Assembly (NCBI RefSeq): GCF_000384195.1
Contig: NZ_KB913034.1
Span: 22,645-86,644, forward strand
Direction: 5' to 3'
DNA: 64,000 nucleotides
Source of the DNA: Allobaculum stercoricanis DSM 13633
Lineage (GTDB): Bacteria; Bacillota_I; Bacilli_A; Erysipelotrichales; Erysipelotrichaceae
Shown: positions 1 to 10,889 of the stretch, in pieces
Layout of the letters: the number at the start of each line of letters is the position of its first letter
Numbering within the stretch: position 1 is the first letter of the stretch
The notes under the pieces: model-generated
Databases searched by the model: none
Told to the model about the DNA's origin: nothing
What the model saw: the letters and a program-made list of their open reading frames with translations, nothing else
Program-made: the position numbers and the translations under genes

Positions 1-1
1 T

Positions 2-358
2 CTTGGAATAGATTTCTCCAAAGTCAAAAACATTATTCTAGTGAATAAACCAGCCGATCTTCGTAAAGGGATTGATGGTTATGCTTCTATCATTCAGGGA
101 ATTTATCACCTAGATCCAACGGATGGTTCTTTGTATCTTTTTACTAACCGAACCAAAGATAAAATGAAAGGAATCCTCCATGATGGCAATGGTTACTGGT
201 TGGTCTATAAACGTCTAGCTAGATCTCATTTAAAATGGCCTTTTACTGAAATAAATCAATATCAAACAATCAGCTCATCACAGTTACAAGCTCTACTATC
301 CGGAATGACAATTGTGCCAGACCCTCAATTTTTACCTCAAAAACCAAAATACATTTAA
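2..358 (+). CDS. tnpB: IS66 family accessory protein TnpB (5' end outside window)
   Basis: This is the accessory protein of an IS66-type insertion sequence, needed with TnpC for transposition. The frame is open to the left edge of the window, so the GTG at 41 is probably internal: the residues before it (IILV) lead directly into the family motif NKPADLRKGIDGY. The rest (LYLFTNRTKDKMKGILHDG, then GYWLVYKRL) is the usual TnpB/Orf2 core, ending about where the family ends. The stop is followed at once by a terminator-like hairpin, and tnpC follows on the same strand. The start codon lies outside the window. Confidence 0.9.
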   Translation, partial: LGIDFSKVKNIILVNKPADLRKGIDGYASIIQGIYHLDPTDGSLYLFTNRTKDKMKGILHDGNGYWLVYKRLARSHLKWPFTEINQYQTISSSQLQALLSGMTIVPDPQFLPQKPKYI

Positions 359-386
359 CCCAGCAGGCCACTCTGCTGGGTTTTTG
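359..386 (+). terminator. Hairpin terminator between tnpB and tnpC
   Basis: An 8-bp perfect stem, CCCAGCAG/CTGCTGGG with a 6-nt loop, is followed by five T residues. It begins directly after the tnpB stop codon. It would reduce read-through from tnpB into tnpC. Confidence 0.7.
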
Positions 387-490
387 ACAAGAACTATATA
401 CATATGAAAAAACACATATTTAACATACTTAAATTTAATATAATATCTTATTAAGTTTCATATTATGCATAAATAAGATATAATACAGTT

Positions 491-2272
491 ATGGTAAGAA
501 TAGATCCTGAAATTAAACAAAAAATCCGAACTAACATAGCGACTCAGATTCGTGAACAAACAAAAGACATGGACAAAAACGATGTCGTGAATTTACTTAT
601 TGATACAGTCTGCGAATCTCAAGGCAGAAAAGAGCTCAATAATTATCTCCAAAACGCTCTTTTTGCCGCAAAAACTGAAAACATTCAACTCAGACTCTTT
701 GACTTAGATACCTTAGAACCAACTGATTTGGAAAAAGACACAATCGAATTCTTGAACGAAAAACGTGAAGCCTGTGAGATTACTGAAGAACAGTATCGCG
801 AAGTTTTAGCTAAAGTCCAAAATCATCGAAAAAAGTTGGACAACCAATTAAACGATCTGAAAAAGCTAGATGCCGTTAAGAAAAACAAACCAAGAAAAGA
901 CTGCAGAAACCACGAACCCGATATCATCGATGTTATTCAACTCGATGAAAACACTCTCTGCCCATTCTGTGGCAGAAAGATGTCCCATTTAGATTATTCG
1001 GAAAAAACCGTTATTGAATACCAACCAGCTCAATACCTAATCAGAAAAATCAAACTGGAAAAAAAGGTTTGTCCGGCAGGATGTACAGATGAAAACGGAA
1101 AATCGATGATCATCAAAGCTCAACCGAAAGAACCAGATCTCATTGACAAGAGCATTGCCACAACTTCTCTTGTTGCCGGACTCGCTTATGAAAAATTCAT
1201 GATGGGCACACCGTTATACCGCCTTGAAAAGGACGCCTCTGCTTTGGGAGTAGATCTGTCTAGACAGACAATGAGTAATATTTTACAGACGTGCTATGAA
1301 CAATATCTAATCCCCATCTGCGAACAGATCAATCAGGATCTAGTGAAGCAAAATGTCATCCATATGGATGAAACACCGCTACAGTGTCTTGCCTTAAAAG
1401 ACCGATCGACTTCCTATATGATCTGTGGAGTTAGTGGAGAATATGCACAACAACAAATGGTTCTTTACCAGTTCAATGAAAGTCGAAAAAAAGAATTTAT
1501 CATAAGTATGCTTGGGACAGATTTTACCGGCGCACTCATGACAGATGGACTGCAAGGCTACAGATCCTATCCAGGATGCACAAAACTATCTTGTTTGGCA
1601 CATGCAAGACGGTACTTTTATGATGCCGTTAACTGTAGGGATGATTATGCCCAATTGAAAAAGATTTTGAATGCGTATAAAAATTCCGATGATATTCCGG
1701 AAAAAGCTCAAGCCTTCCTTCAAGAACATGAGTCTTTAAATCGTTTAGTTGCCATTTTAAAACAAATCGCAGAACTGTATCAAATCGAGAATGACTTTTC
1801 TGATTGTTCAACTGAACAGAGAACACAGGCCAGAAAAAAGCTAAGCAATCCTCGTTTTGAAAAGTTAGTGCAAGAAGTTGAAATTGTAGCAGAAGGATTC
1901 GAAGAGAAAACGAAAGCTCATAAAGCTGCAACATACTTCTTGGAGCGTAAAGAAGAATTAGCGAGATACATAGAAAATGGCATTTATCCGATCGATAATA
2001 ATTTAGCTGAAAGAAAAATAAAGAGTTTCGTGATCGCAAGAAAGAATTTCTTGTTCTCGAATAGTGTCAGCGGAGCAGAATCGGCTGCTGGGTATATGAC
2101 ACTGCTAGAATCAGCTAAAATGAATGGATTAAACCCATTCATGTACCTAGAACACGTTTTGAATACATTGAAGTATTACAAAGAAGAGCAAATTCCACAG
2201 AAAGTAGTGGAAGAGTTAGTTCCATACTCTAAAAATCTTCCTGAAAACTTATATCTTCAGTCAAATAATTAA
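491..2272 (+). CDS. tnpC: IS66 family transposase TnpC
   Basis: This is the DDE transposase of the IS66 element, which cuts and joins the element ends. The N-terminal part (about residues 1-130) is helical and charged. A zinc-ribbon with Cys157, Cys160, Cys194 and Cys198 follows. The catalytic core shows D293 in HMDETP, D352 in MTDGLQGY and E507 in DNNLAERKIK, the expected DDE triad, and the short C-terminal IS66 domain is present. At 593 residues it is somewhat longer than the typical 500-550 but looks intact, with no frameshift. Together with tnpB and the right end at 2351 it forms the right part of a possibly active element. tnpA and the left end are outside the window. Confidence 0.95.
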   Translation: MVRIDPEIKQKIRTNIATQIREQTKDMDKNDVVNLLIDTVCESQGRKELNNYLQNALFAAKTENIQLRLFDLDTLEPTDLEKDTIEFLNEKREACEITEEQYREVLAKVQNHRKKLDNQLNDLKKLDAVKKNKPRKDCRNHEPDIIDVIQLDENTLCPFCGRKMSHLDYSEKTVIEYQPAQYLIRKIKLEKKVCPAGCTDENGKSMIIKAQPKEPDLIDKSIATTSLVAGLAYEKFMMGTPLYRLEKDASALGVDLSRQTMSNILQTCYEQYLIPICEQINQDLVKQNVIHMDETPLQCLALKDRSTSYMICGVSGEYAQQQMVLYQFNESRKKEFIISMLGTDFTGALMTDGLQGYRSYPGCTKLSCLAHARRYFYDAVNCRDDYAQLKKILNAYKNSDDIPEKAQAFLQEHESLNRLVAILKQIAELYQIENDFSDCSTEQRTQARKKLSNPRFEKLVQEVEIVAEGFEEKTKAHKAATYFLERKEELARYIENGIYPIDNNLAERKIKSFVIARKNFLFSNSVSGAESAAGYMTLLESAKMNGLNPFMYLEHVLNTLKYYKEEQIPQKVVEELVPYSKNLPENLYLQSNN

Positions 2273-2320
2273 GGCGCTGTATTCTGTTTAGCTACAAACA
2301 GAATACAGCGCCTTTTATTC
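2271..2320 (+). terminator. Strong hairpin at end of tnpC
   Basis: A 19-bp perfect inverted repeat (2271-2289 and 2296-2314) with a 6-nt loop overlaps the tnpC stop codon and is followed by TTTATTCT. It probably terminates tnpC transcription. It could also block antisense transcription entering the element. Confidence 0.75.
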
Positions 2321-2342
2321 TAATAACACACGTCATTCATTT

Positions 2343-2351
2343 GACGCTTAC
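2343..2351. mobile_element. Right terminal inverted repeat end of the IS66 element
   Basis: The sequence GACGCTTAC reads GTAAGCGTC on the other strand, the usual outermost sequence of IS66-family terminal repeats. It lies 79 bp past tnpC, so the element probably ends at 2351. The next eight bases, TTATATTC, would be the target duplication (IS66 makes 8-bp duplications), but the left copy is outside the window. Confidence 0.65.
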
Positions 2352-2417
2352 TTATATTCAACGCTTTGCATGTTGTTGGTCTATTTTAAGTGACTATATT
2401 CGATTTTCACTTTCCGT

Positions 2418-3239
2418 TTATTTCTTTTCGTCCATCCAAATACAAGAGAAGTGTTCTCCACAATCTTTGCCATCACGACGATAGGAATAACATTGCGGGT
2501 TTGTTTTGGTATCGAGAGAAGAGAATTGAATATTTTCTTCGGGAATACCGAACTTCTTGAAAAATTGTGCGTTGATTTTTTGATGATCTAAATAAGAGCG
2601 ATCGCCTTGTCCGGAAAGAATACATCCTTCTAAAGAAATGCCTTCTTTTTTGGCCATGTCTTCCATTTGACTCACGACTTCTGGTCCAACTTCTAATGAA
2701 TTTGGCATTAAAGAAGGAGAGAAATAGACATGGAGATCTTCGGGATAGAGTAATCCATCTTGTTGGAGGGCTTGTAAAAAAATAGCAACGATCGCTTGGA
2801 CAGTTCCTTTCCATCCCGAATGCACGGCACCAATGACGGAATGTTGTTCATCATAAAAGAGAATGCCTAAACAATCGGCTGTAAAGACACCGATTAAAAC
2901 ATTCGGATCGGTTGTGTATAAACCATCGGTTTGATCGATGGCAGTATCGGCGCGATATGCGCCTTTTTTTACATCGAAAGAAGAAACACGAACGACATGT
3001 CCAGTATGTCTTTGGTGGGCTAAGCACCAAAAATCTAAAGGAAGGGTTTCTTTTTCTAATGCATAGCGATTTTGCATGACATCTTCGGGGTTTTGACAAA
3101 CGTGTAAAGCGATGTTGCCTTGTTCTGGTGCATCTAGAGTTCTAAGGGTAATGCAGCCATGAATATGGTGATCATTGAATGTGATTTTGTTTAGTGAGTG
3201 TGGATTCATATTTTGGTTCGAGTTGATTTGTGTATTCAT
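2418..3239 (-). CDS. pgeF: Peptidoglycan editing factor PgeF / multicopper-oxidase-like (YfiH family) purine nucleoside hydrolase
   Basis: This belongs to the YfiH/LACC1 family. Members act on purine nucleosides, and in E. coli the protein also limits mis-incorporation into peptidoglycan precursors. The metal-site signatures are visible: a histidine in the AHQRHTGH segment, the cysteine in TADCLGILFYD and the histidine in GAVHSGWKGT. The length of 273 residues is normal. ATG 3239 was kept as the start although no strong ribosome site precedes it; the in-frame ATG at 3209 is an alternative. It stands alone, convergent with the IS66 element and divergent from hrcA. The exact substrate is not shown by the sequence. 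Confidence 0.88.
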   Translation of the reverse strand: MNTQINSNQNMNPHSLNKITFNDHHIHGCITLRTLDAPEQGNIALHVCQNPEDVMQNRYALEKETLPLDFWCLAHQRHTGHVVRVSSFDVKKGAYRADTAIDQTDGLYTTDPNVLIGVFTADCLGILFYDEQHSVIGAVHSGWKGTVQAIVAIFLQALQQDGLLYPEDLHVYFSPSLMPNSLEVGPEVVSQMEDMAKKEGISLEGCILSGQGDRSYLDHQKINAQFFKKFGIPEENIQFSSLDTKTNPQCYSYRRDGKDCGEHFSCIWMDEKK

Positions 3240-3422
3240 ACATTGAGTATAGCGATTGGTTTGAATAAAGGAAAAGAGATCAAGAAAAGATCAAAATAAA
3301 AAAGTGGGATGGATTTAGTTGGAAAGAGAAAACGGAATTAGGCTTGAATTTTGAAATAGCGTTGGATTCAAAAATAACATGAAAAAGGCGATCTAAAGCC
3401 AAATTGTGGAAAAAATAAATTA

Positions 3423-3449
3423 TTAGCACTTACTACTTGCATCTGCTAA
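3423..3449 (+). promoter_or_regulatory. CIRCE operator, distal (degenerate)
   Basis: TTAGCACTT, nine bases, then ATCTGCTAA fits the CIRCE layout (TTAGCACTC-N9-GAGTGCTAA) in 8 of 9 and 6 of 9 arm positions. HrcA binds CIRCE. This copy overlaps the -35 region of the probable promoter (TTGCAT 3437-3442, 16-bp spacer, TATATT 3459-3464). Confidence 0.7.
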
Positions 3450-3465
3450 ATAGAGTGATATATTG

Positions 3466-3492
3466 TTAGCAGTCGAACAGAAAGAGTGCCAA
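3466..3492 (+). promoter_or_regulatory. CIRCE operator, proximal
   Basis: TTAGCAGTC, nine bases, then GAGTGCCAA matches each CIRCE arm at 8 of 9 positions with the exact 9-base spacer. It lies between the probable -10 at 3459-3464 and the hrcA ribosome site at about 3497-3503, so it covers the transcription start. HrcA bound here would repress the whole chaperone operon. Confidence 0.88.
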
Positions 3493-3507
3493 AGATGAGG
3501 TGGGAAT

Positions 3508-4545
3508 ATGAACCTAACCGAAAGACAAAAGGCGATTCTGAAGGCGGTTGTTGAAGAATTTACTCGAACGGCGCAACCGATCGGGTCGAAATCTTTGATT
3601 CCCCTTTTGCCTATTCCTGTGTCATCCGCAACGATCCGTAACGAGTTAGCGATTCTTGAAAAAGAAGGGCTGATTGAAAAGACCCATTCTTCAAGTGGTC
3701 GTGTTCCTTCTTTAAAAGGATATCGTTACTACGTCGAAAATCTAATGGAACTTTCATTAGATCCGATGATTCAAGATTCGTTGCGTACCGTCTTTAGCAA
3801 GCGACATTGTTCACTGGAAGATACGATTTCGACATCATGCGATATTTTAGCGCAGATGACTCATTTGACGAGTATGGTTTTCGAACCTCGTCAAAGCGAA
3901 CAAAGACTTGTTTCGTTATCGCTCATCCCGATCAACGAACATCAAGCCGTTGCGGTTGTGGTGACCAGCAGTGGTCAAACCCAACATCGTTTATTCCAGT
4001 TTGAAGAAGGTGTATCGATCGAAGATTTGAAATCGTGTACGCAAATGTTGAACGAGAAGCTTGCTGGAACGAAGGTTGATGAACTGATTGAACAAATGGA
4101 GAAGATCAGACCAGAGATTTCCGCTCATGTATCACGACATGAAGTGTTATTTGAAGCCTTCATCTCTGCTTGTATGGGATTTGCCAGTGAGAGATCAAAA
4201 GTATATGGAAGAGCCAATATGTTGGTTCAGCCTGAATTTGCGGATCCAGGGAAATTAGAAGATCTAATGCGGACGCTAGAAGATCGACAGTTATTTAAAA
4301 AGTGGGCTTTAAAACCAGATAACGTATCAACGAAAATTGATGAGCGAAATCAATTGATTCAAATTGGTGATTGCTCTGTCATCTGTACCCGCTTTGATAC
4401 AGGCGCACAAGAAGAAGGCCAATTGATGGTCGTTGGACCAAGCCGTATGCCTTATTCCAAAGTCATCGCATTGATGGACTATTTATCCGAACAAATCGAA
4501 GAGACTTTCGCAACACGACTAGAAGGAGGACAAGACGATGAATAA
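3508..4545 (+). CDS. hrcA: Heat-inducible transcription repressor HrcA
   Basis: HrcA represses class I heat-shock genes by binding CIRCE and depends on GroEL-type chaperones for folding. The N-terminal winged helix (about residues 1-75) carries the family signature around SSATIRNELAILEKEGLI and HSSSGRVPSLKGYRYYV. The rest is the GAF-like dimerisation and inducer region. At 345 residues it is family length. The start has a GAGGTGG ribosome site. It is first in the operon, directly behind two CIRCE sites, so it is autoregulated, and its 3' end overlaps grpE by 8 bp. Confidence 0.97.
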   Translation: MNLTERQKAILKAVVEEFTRTAQPIGSKSLIPLLPIPVSSATIRNELAILEKEGLIEKTHSSSGRVPSLKGYRYYVENLMELSLDPMIQDSLRTVFSKRHCSLEDTISTSCDILAQMTHLTSMVFEPRQSEQRLVSLSLIPINEHQAVAVVVTSSGQTQHRLFQFEEGVSIEDLKSCTQMLNEKLAGTKVDELIEQMEKIRPEISAHVSRHEVLFEAFISACMGFASERSKVYGRANMLVQPEFADPGKLEDLMRTLEDRQLFKKWALKPDNVSTKIDERNQLIQIGDCSVICTRFDTGAQEEGQLMVVGPSRMPYSKVIALMDYLSEQIEETFATRLEGGQDDE

Positions 4546-5095
4546 TCCGACTGATCCAAATACAATGGAAAATCAAGAGATGGATGCAACAGCGACTGTT
4601 GAGGCATCTACAGAAGAAACACTTGAAGATCCAGTTGAAGCACTTCAAAAAGAAATTGAATCGCTTCAAGCACAACTTGCTGAATGCAAAAACGAACAGC
4701 TTCGCGCCTATGCCGATACGGATAACACCCGTAAGCGATTATTAAGGGAAGCTGAACAAGTTAAAAAATATAGATTCCAAAATGCAGCGCTAGAATTGTT
4801 ACCGATCTTGGATAACTTAAACCGCGCGCTCGCAACGAAACCAGAAAATCCAGAAGTTGAAAACTTCGTTAAAGGATTTGAAATGATTCAAACGCAATTC
4901 GTAAATGCCTTAAGTAATGAAGGTGTGATTGAAATTGAAGCGTTGAATCAACCATTCGATGCCAACTTCATGCAGGCGTTAGCTACCGAACATCAAGAAG
5001 GCGTTGAAGCAGGAATTGTTATTGAAGTTTTACAAAAAGGTTATAAATTGAAAGATCGCATTTTGCGACCAGCTCTCGTTAAAGTGAGCGACTAA
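4538..5095 (+). CDS. grpE: Nucleotide exchange factor GrpE
   Basis: GrpE releases ADP from DnaK. Residues 1-35 are acidic and disordered, residues 35-80 form the long coiled coil (EALQKEIESLQAQLAE), and the C-terminal beta domain ends with the family motif GYKLKDRILRPALVKVSD. The length of 185 residues is typical. It overlaps hrcA by 8 bp, with a GGAGGA ribosome site inside hrcA, so translation is probably coupled. It lies between hrcA and dnaK, the normal Bacillota order. Confidence 0.97.
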   Translation: MNNPTDPNTMENQEMDATATVEASTEETLEDPVEALQKEIESLQAQLAECKNEQLRAYADTDNTRKRLLREAEQVKKYRFQNAALELLPILDNLNRALATKPENPEVENFVKGFEMIQTQFVNALSNEGVIEIEALNQPFDANFMQALATEHQEGVEAGIVIEVLQKGYKLKDRILRPALVKVSD

Positions 5096-6916
<1,821 letters not shown>

Positions 6917-7072
6917 GTTGCCCACACAAGCTTTAAACAATCCATCGTGATAAACGCTTAAAGAACGGCACATTTTTAATAAAAGTGTGAGCCATTCGCG
7001 ACAATTGGCGTCATGCTTAGGCAAATAGGAACGAATTTGATATCCTAAAACACGATAAAAATGAAGCACTCT

Positions 7073-7102
7073 AAGCTACAGGGGTTTTCACTTCTGTAGC
7101 TT
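7073..7102 (+). other. Hairpin in the dnaK-dnaJ gap
   Basis: AAGCTACAG (7073-7081) pairs perfectly with CTGTAGCTT (7094-7102) across a 12-base loop, in the 210-bp gap before dnaJ. The T run after it is short (TTCTGC), so it is a weak terminator or an mRNA-stability hairpin that would make dnaJ expression lower than dnaK. The gap otherwise shows nothing recognisable. Confidence 0.4.
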
Positions 7103-7126
7103 TCTGCATGAGAAGGGAGAAAGAGA

Positions 7127-8242
7127 ATGTCTCAGCCCAAAGACCTATATGAAATCCTTGGTGTCAGTCGTGATGCTAGCCAAGAAGAGATCAAGAAAGC
7201 CTACCGCAAACTAGCTCGCAAATATCATCCGGATGTAAACAAAGAACCGGATGCCGAAGAAAAATTTAAAGAAATCAACGGCGCTTATGAAGTTCTCGGA
7301 AACGAAGAAAAGCGTAGACAATACGACCGATTTGGAACAACAGATGGTCAGGCCGGAGGATTCGATTTCTCCAGCTTCTTTGATCAAGGCGATCCATTTG
7401 GTGATTTATTCAATATGTTCACCGGTGGTTCAACGTATAGCCAAGCCAACTATCGGACAGCGCCACGTCGTGGAGAAGATCAATATCAGCGCATGACCAT
7501 TGAGTTCATGGAAGCTATTGAAGGAACAACAAGAACAATTCGTCTTGATATAGATGAACCATGTGATCATTGCCATGGATCTGGGGCAGAATCCAAAGAC
7601 GATGTACAAACATGCTCACGATGCAACGGTCGTGGTTATGTCGTTGAAGTCACGAATTCCTTATTTGGTCAAGTTCAAAGACAAACTACATGTCCAGAAT
7701 GTCATGGAACAGGACAAACGATTAAAAATAAATGTCATGCCTGCAACGGAAGTGGTTTCCATCACGTTCGTAAAGAATTGGAAATCAAAATTCCACAAGG
7801 CATTATGTCCGGTCAACGCATCCGCTTAGCAGGAAAAGGTGGAAGCGGCATGAACGGTGGTCCAAATGGCGATTTATATATCGAAATTTTTGTCAAAGAA
7901 CATCCAGTCTTCAAACGGGATGGTCAAGACATTTATATCGAAGTACCAATCTCAGCAATCGATGCCACTTTAGGTAAAAGCTTAAAAGTGCCAACAGTGC
8001 ATGGAGATGTCGATTTGAATATCCCTGGCGGGACTCAACCTGGACAACGCTTCCGCTTAAAAGGACAAGGTGTTCCTTACGGCAAAGCAAGTGGTGACCA
8101 ATATGTCGATGTCAAAGTCGAAATTCCTAAAAAAGTGACCGATGCGGAACGTGAATTGTATGAACAAATCCGTGACCATCGGGCAAAAACTGAAGAAGAT
8201 GGACCATTTGAAAAGTTCAAAAAATTCTTCTCCGGAAAATAG
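7127..8242 (+). CDS. dnaJ: Chaperone DnaJ (type A, zinc-finger Hsp40)
   Basis: This co-chaperone stimulates DnaK ATPase and delivers substrates. The J domain (residues 5-70) has HPD at 34-36, followed by a Gly/Phe-rich linker (about 75-115). The four zinc-binding repeats [24 protein letters not shown] and CHACNGSG start at Cys146, Cys163, Cys189 and Cys203. Two C-terminal beta domains follow. At 371 residues it is a canonical class A DnaJ, starting behind GAAGGGAG. A second J-protein gene lies 71 bp downstream. Confidence 0.97.
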   Translation: MSQPKDLYEILGVSRDASQEEIKKAYRKLARKYHPDVNKEPDAEEKFKEINGAYEVLGNEEKRRQYDRFGTTDGQAGGFDFSSFFDQGDPFGDLFNMFTGGSTYSQANYRTAPRRGEDQYQRMTIEFMEAIEGTTRTIRLDIDEPCDHCHGSGAESKDDVQTCSRCNGRGYVVEVTNSLFGQVQRQTTCPECHGTGQTIKNKCHACNGSGFHHVRKELEIKIPQGIMSGQRIRLAGKGGSGMNGGPNGDLYIEIFVKEHPVFKRDGQDIYIEVPISAIDATLGKSLKVPTVHGDVDLNIPGGTQPGQRFRLKGQGVPYGKASGDQYVDVKVEIPKKVTDAERELYEQIRDHRAKTEEDGPFEKFKKFFSGK

Positions 8243-8313
8243 AAATAAACATATAAGAGGATGAATGGAAGTAGATTCTTCCTTACGCAAATGATAAGGA
8301 AAGGAGCGATACT

Positions 8314-9228
8314 ATGGCAGACAACAAAAGACTTTATTCGATTTTAGGCATTACGCCCGATGCGGATGATAAAGAAATAAAAAAAGCATATCGCAAACTC
8401 GCCAGAAAATATCACCCTGATGTCAACAAAGACAAAGGGGCAGAAGAAAAATTCAAAGAAATTAATATGGCAAATGAAGTTCTTTCCGATCCGAAGCGCC
8501 GTGCTCAATATGATCAATATGGCGAAATTGCGTTAGATCCAAACTTTAACGAAAACGTCTTTAACCAACAAAGCGGTGGCTTTGGCGGGGCGGGATTTAA
8601 TTTTGAAGACCTCTTTGGCCAAGGTGGTGGATCGTTTAGATCTAGTGGCTTTGGTGGATTTGAAGATTTATTTGGTCGACAAAGCTCTCGCCCACGCAAA
8701 GGGGAAGATAGGAATACCAAAATTTCGATCAGCTTTATGGAAGCAGCCAAAGGGGCAACGAAAACATTTAGCTTTAATATTCAAAAATCCAATGGCAGTG
8801 TGGAACCTTTGACTTTAGAAGTTAAAATTCCAGCCGGAATTCGCGAAGGCCAAAAAATTCGTATTGCGAATAAAGGGGAACCAGGATGGAATGGCGGACC
8901 AGCTGGCGATTTGTATTTAGAAGTCAGTATTCGCCCAGATCGAAAATTCACACGCGATGGCCTAAATATCGAAGTCGTTGTCGATGTGAATTATATCGAT
9001 GCCGCACTTGGCGGAACAATTGATGTACCAACATTGGATGGCGTGGTGGAAATGAAAATTCCAGCTGGAATCCAAGCGGATCAAAAGTTGCGTTTAAAAG
9101 GCAAAGGGATTGCCAGCGCCAAAGGAACAGGAGATGAATTTGCGAAAATTCGCATCACAGTTCCTAAACATCTAAGCGAAAAAGAAAAAGAATTATTCGA
9201 ACAACTTCGCAATATTCAAGCGCATTAG
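8314..9228 (+). CDS. CbpA-like J-domain protein (type B DnaJ, no zinc finger)
   Basis: This is a second Hsp40 in the same operon. The J domain has HPD at residues 34-36 and is very similar to that of the upstream DnaJ. A Gly/Phe-rich segment (about 84-130) follows, then directly the two C-terminal substrate-binding beta domains. The Cys-rich domain is absent, as in CbpA/class B proteins. Length 304 fits CbpA. The start has AAGGAGCG 7 bases upstream. A terminator follows at 9237, so it is the last gene of the CIRCE-controlled transcript. A specialised client range next to DnaJ is an inference. Confidence 0.9.
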   Translation: MADNKRLYSILGITPDADDKEIKKAYRKLARKYHPDVNKDKGAEEKFKEINMANEVLSDPKRRAQYDQYGEIALDPNFNENVFNQQSGGFGGAGFNFEDLFGQGGGSFRSSGFGGFEDLFGRQSSRPRKGEDRNTKISISFMEAAKGATKTFSFNIQKSNGSVEPLTLEVKIPAGIREGQKIRIANKGEPGWNGGPAGDLYLEVSIRPDRKFTRDGLNIEVVVDVNYIDAALGGTIDVPTLDGVVEMKIPAGIQADQKLRLKGKGIASAKGTGDEFAKIRITVPKHLSEKEKELFEQLRNIQAH

Positions 9229-9236
9229 AAAGTGTA

Positions 9237-9274
9237 AACGGCAAAGGGACATGAAACCCTTTGTCGTTTTTTTA
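9237..9274 (+). terminator. Terminator of the chaperone operon
   Basis: AACGGCAAAGGG pairs with CCCTTTGTCGTT (one G-U pair) across an 8-base loop and is followed by a run of T. It lies 8 bp after the second dnaJ-like gene. Confidence 0.88.
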
Positions 9275-9296
9275 CGCAAAATTCAGGTGGTTTGTC

Positions 9297-9325
9297 TTGA
9301 TGAACAATAGAAATGGGCTGATAAT
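9297..9325 (+). promoter_or_regulatory. Probable sigma-A promoter
   Basis: TTGATG (9297-9302), a 17-bp spacer and GATAAT (9320-9325) lie 56 bp before the start of the next gene, between it and the preceding terminator. Confidence 0.55.
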
Positions 9326-9380
9326 AAAGAATATTTGTGCAAAAGCCCTAAAATGCGGATGGACGAAGTGAGGATTAAAT

Positions 9381-10256
9381 ATGGATGAAAAGAAAATCGT
9401 AAATCTAGAAGAAGATTTAACAACTGAACATACCAACGAACCTGTTTCTTTAGAAGAACAAGCAGAACAGAAAATGCAAAAAACGATTTTAACAACAGAT
9501 CAACAAACAGAAAAAGTGCTAGCAGATGAACCAGAAGTTGAACTCGTTGACGAAAATGAAATGCCAAATGAACAAGCACAAGAAGTACCTCTCGTGCTCG
9601 ATGCAAATATTACAAGTGAAGAAGAGATTGAAATTGATCACACAGAAGAGATCAATCAAATCAATGCCCAAATTCAACAAACTTATGCCAAATATAAACG
9701 AACAATGATTTATTTAGTGGCTTGTTTTGTGATTTATATTGTCTTCATGTTTGTCGTTAAAGAATCATGGAGCGTATATGTTGTTTTGGCCAACTGTGTC
9801 GCGATGATTGCTTTAGCTGTATACGACACGCGTTTAACACGTAAAATTCGAAGACTTGCGACAGAACGTGGTCGTTTGATGGAAGAATCCAAAGTGGCCA
9901 ATGGTCAGGCAGTGGCAACCGACTTACCTATGGTTGAAAATGCGCAATCTTTAAACGATCTTCCTCGCCAATTTACAGTTTTAGATGATATCGAATTTGA
10001 AGATGGAACAGTTGCTGAACATATCGTTGTCTCTCCTTATGGAATTGCCGTAGTTGGCGATGAATCACTCAAAGACAATGTGCTGCAAGCATTAGATCAA
10101 TGTGGTGTGGACCAGGCAGAAGAACTAGTAATGTTCTATGATCCAAATGAAGAAACAAGTGAACTCGTTCAAAAAATTTTACAAGTCAATGTCAATTGTT
10201 TAGATGAAAGACAAATTATGCAGATCCTGCTTAATTTAACAGGACTTAGCAAATAG
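9381..10256 (+). CDS. Membrane protein with NERD-like cytoplasmic domain
   Basis: The product is not identified by name. The first 105 residues are strongly acidic (many Glu, Gln, Thr) and probably disordered. Two membrane segments follow at about 108-126 and 131-148, then a basic stretch. A C-terminal domain (about 190-291) contains FTVLDDIEFEDGTVAEHIVVSPYGIAVVG, shaped like the start of a NERD domain (hydrophobic-DHIVVSPYGI). The nuclease-like residues that normally follow (ETK) are not evident: GDES stands there instead. It is a single-gene unit with its own promoter and terminator. Function is unknown. Confidence 0.7.
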   Translation: MDEKKIVNLEEDLTTEHTNEPVSLEEQAEQKMQKTILTTDQQTEKVLADEPEVELVDENEMPNEQAQEVPLVLDANITSEEEIEIDHTEEINQINAQIQQTYAKYKRTMIYLVACFVIYIVFMFVVKESWSVYVVLANCVAMIALAVYDTRLTRKIRRLATERGRLMEESKVANGQAVATDLPMVENAQSLNDLPRQFTVLDDIEFEDGTVAEHIVVSPYGIAVVGDESLKDNVLQALDQCGVDQAEELVMFYDPNEETSELVQKILQVNVNCLDERQIMQILLNLTGLSK

Positions 10257-10271
10257 TCGATATAAATCAAT

Positions 10272-10305
10272 AGTGGAGCCGATCCGATCGGTTCCACTTT
10301 TTTTA
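10272..10305 (+). terminator. Terminator after the NERD-like gene
   Basis: AGTGGAGCCGAT pairs with ATCGGTTCCACT (one G-U) around a 3-base loop, followed by seven T. The first group II intron remnant begins just after the T run. Confidence 0.9.
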
Positions 10306-10308
10306 GAA

Positions 10309-10684
10309 GTGTATCGGGCATGGCACACATCTAGGTGGTGTAAGACCACTATGATAGCGTATCTTCGCAACCGCTAACCATTAGCTTAAGGCAAGGGGGT
10401 CACCGGTAACGGGGATTCTAAAAGAAGCCGGCGGCAAAGTTCCGGCCAGAGGAACACGAAGCACATCAAGCTATAGATTGGAGATGAGTAGAAAGGTGAA
10501 GGTATCGCATGAAAGAGAGGAGCAGAAAAAATATATACATCTGAGAAGGAAAAGTCTTTAAGCCAGGGAGAATTTCTTTTCAGCTATCTCAGGCGCTTTC
10601 CACGCTATATGAATACGAACCGCCTAGTGCCGAACGGCATGTTGAGTAGAGTGAAAGGAAATTTAGATAGACCCTACTCGATTC
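10309..10684 (+). ncRNA. Group II intron remnant without ORF
   Basis: The segment opens with GTGTATCGGGC (compare the GUGYG intron start). It carries blocks I associate with bacterial group II intron domain I, such as ATCTAGGTGGTGTAAGACC, GCTTAAGGCAAGGG and GCCGGCGGCAAAGTTCCGG. Near its end, 10620-10658 resembles domain V (CCGCC, then GCCGAACGGCATGT), followed by a domain VI-like part ending near CTACTCGATT. The distal strand of domain V (GAGTAG) no longer pairs with CCGCC, and no reverse transcriptase is present between the domains, so this is a shortened and probably inactive copy. It begins directly after a terminator, the kind of site group IIC introns favour. Ends are approximate. Confidence 0.75.
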
Positions 10685-10889
10685 AATAAGCATTAGAATT
10701 CTGATTCCTATGAATGAAAAATTGTTTAATTGAAGGTTAATTAAAAAATAAAGTGTGATACATTTAAAATAATGAAAGGCTTTTTAAAAATATGGTTATG
10801 AAATTCCTGATATAAATCCCTGCGCGTATAAATATGAAACAGTTGAATGGCGCAGGGGAAGATAATGCAAATAACAAAAGGAGATTAAA

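Noticed and set aside
1629..2039. Minus-strand ORF of 136 codons within tnpC
   Set aside because: Shadow of the transposase frame with no independent support.
7062..7071. GAAGCACTC near 7062 as a third CIRCE before dnaJ
   Set aside because: Only one half-site. No GAGTGCTAA-like partner at nine bases.
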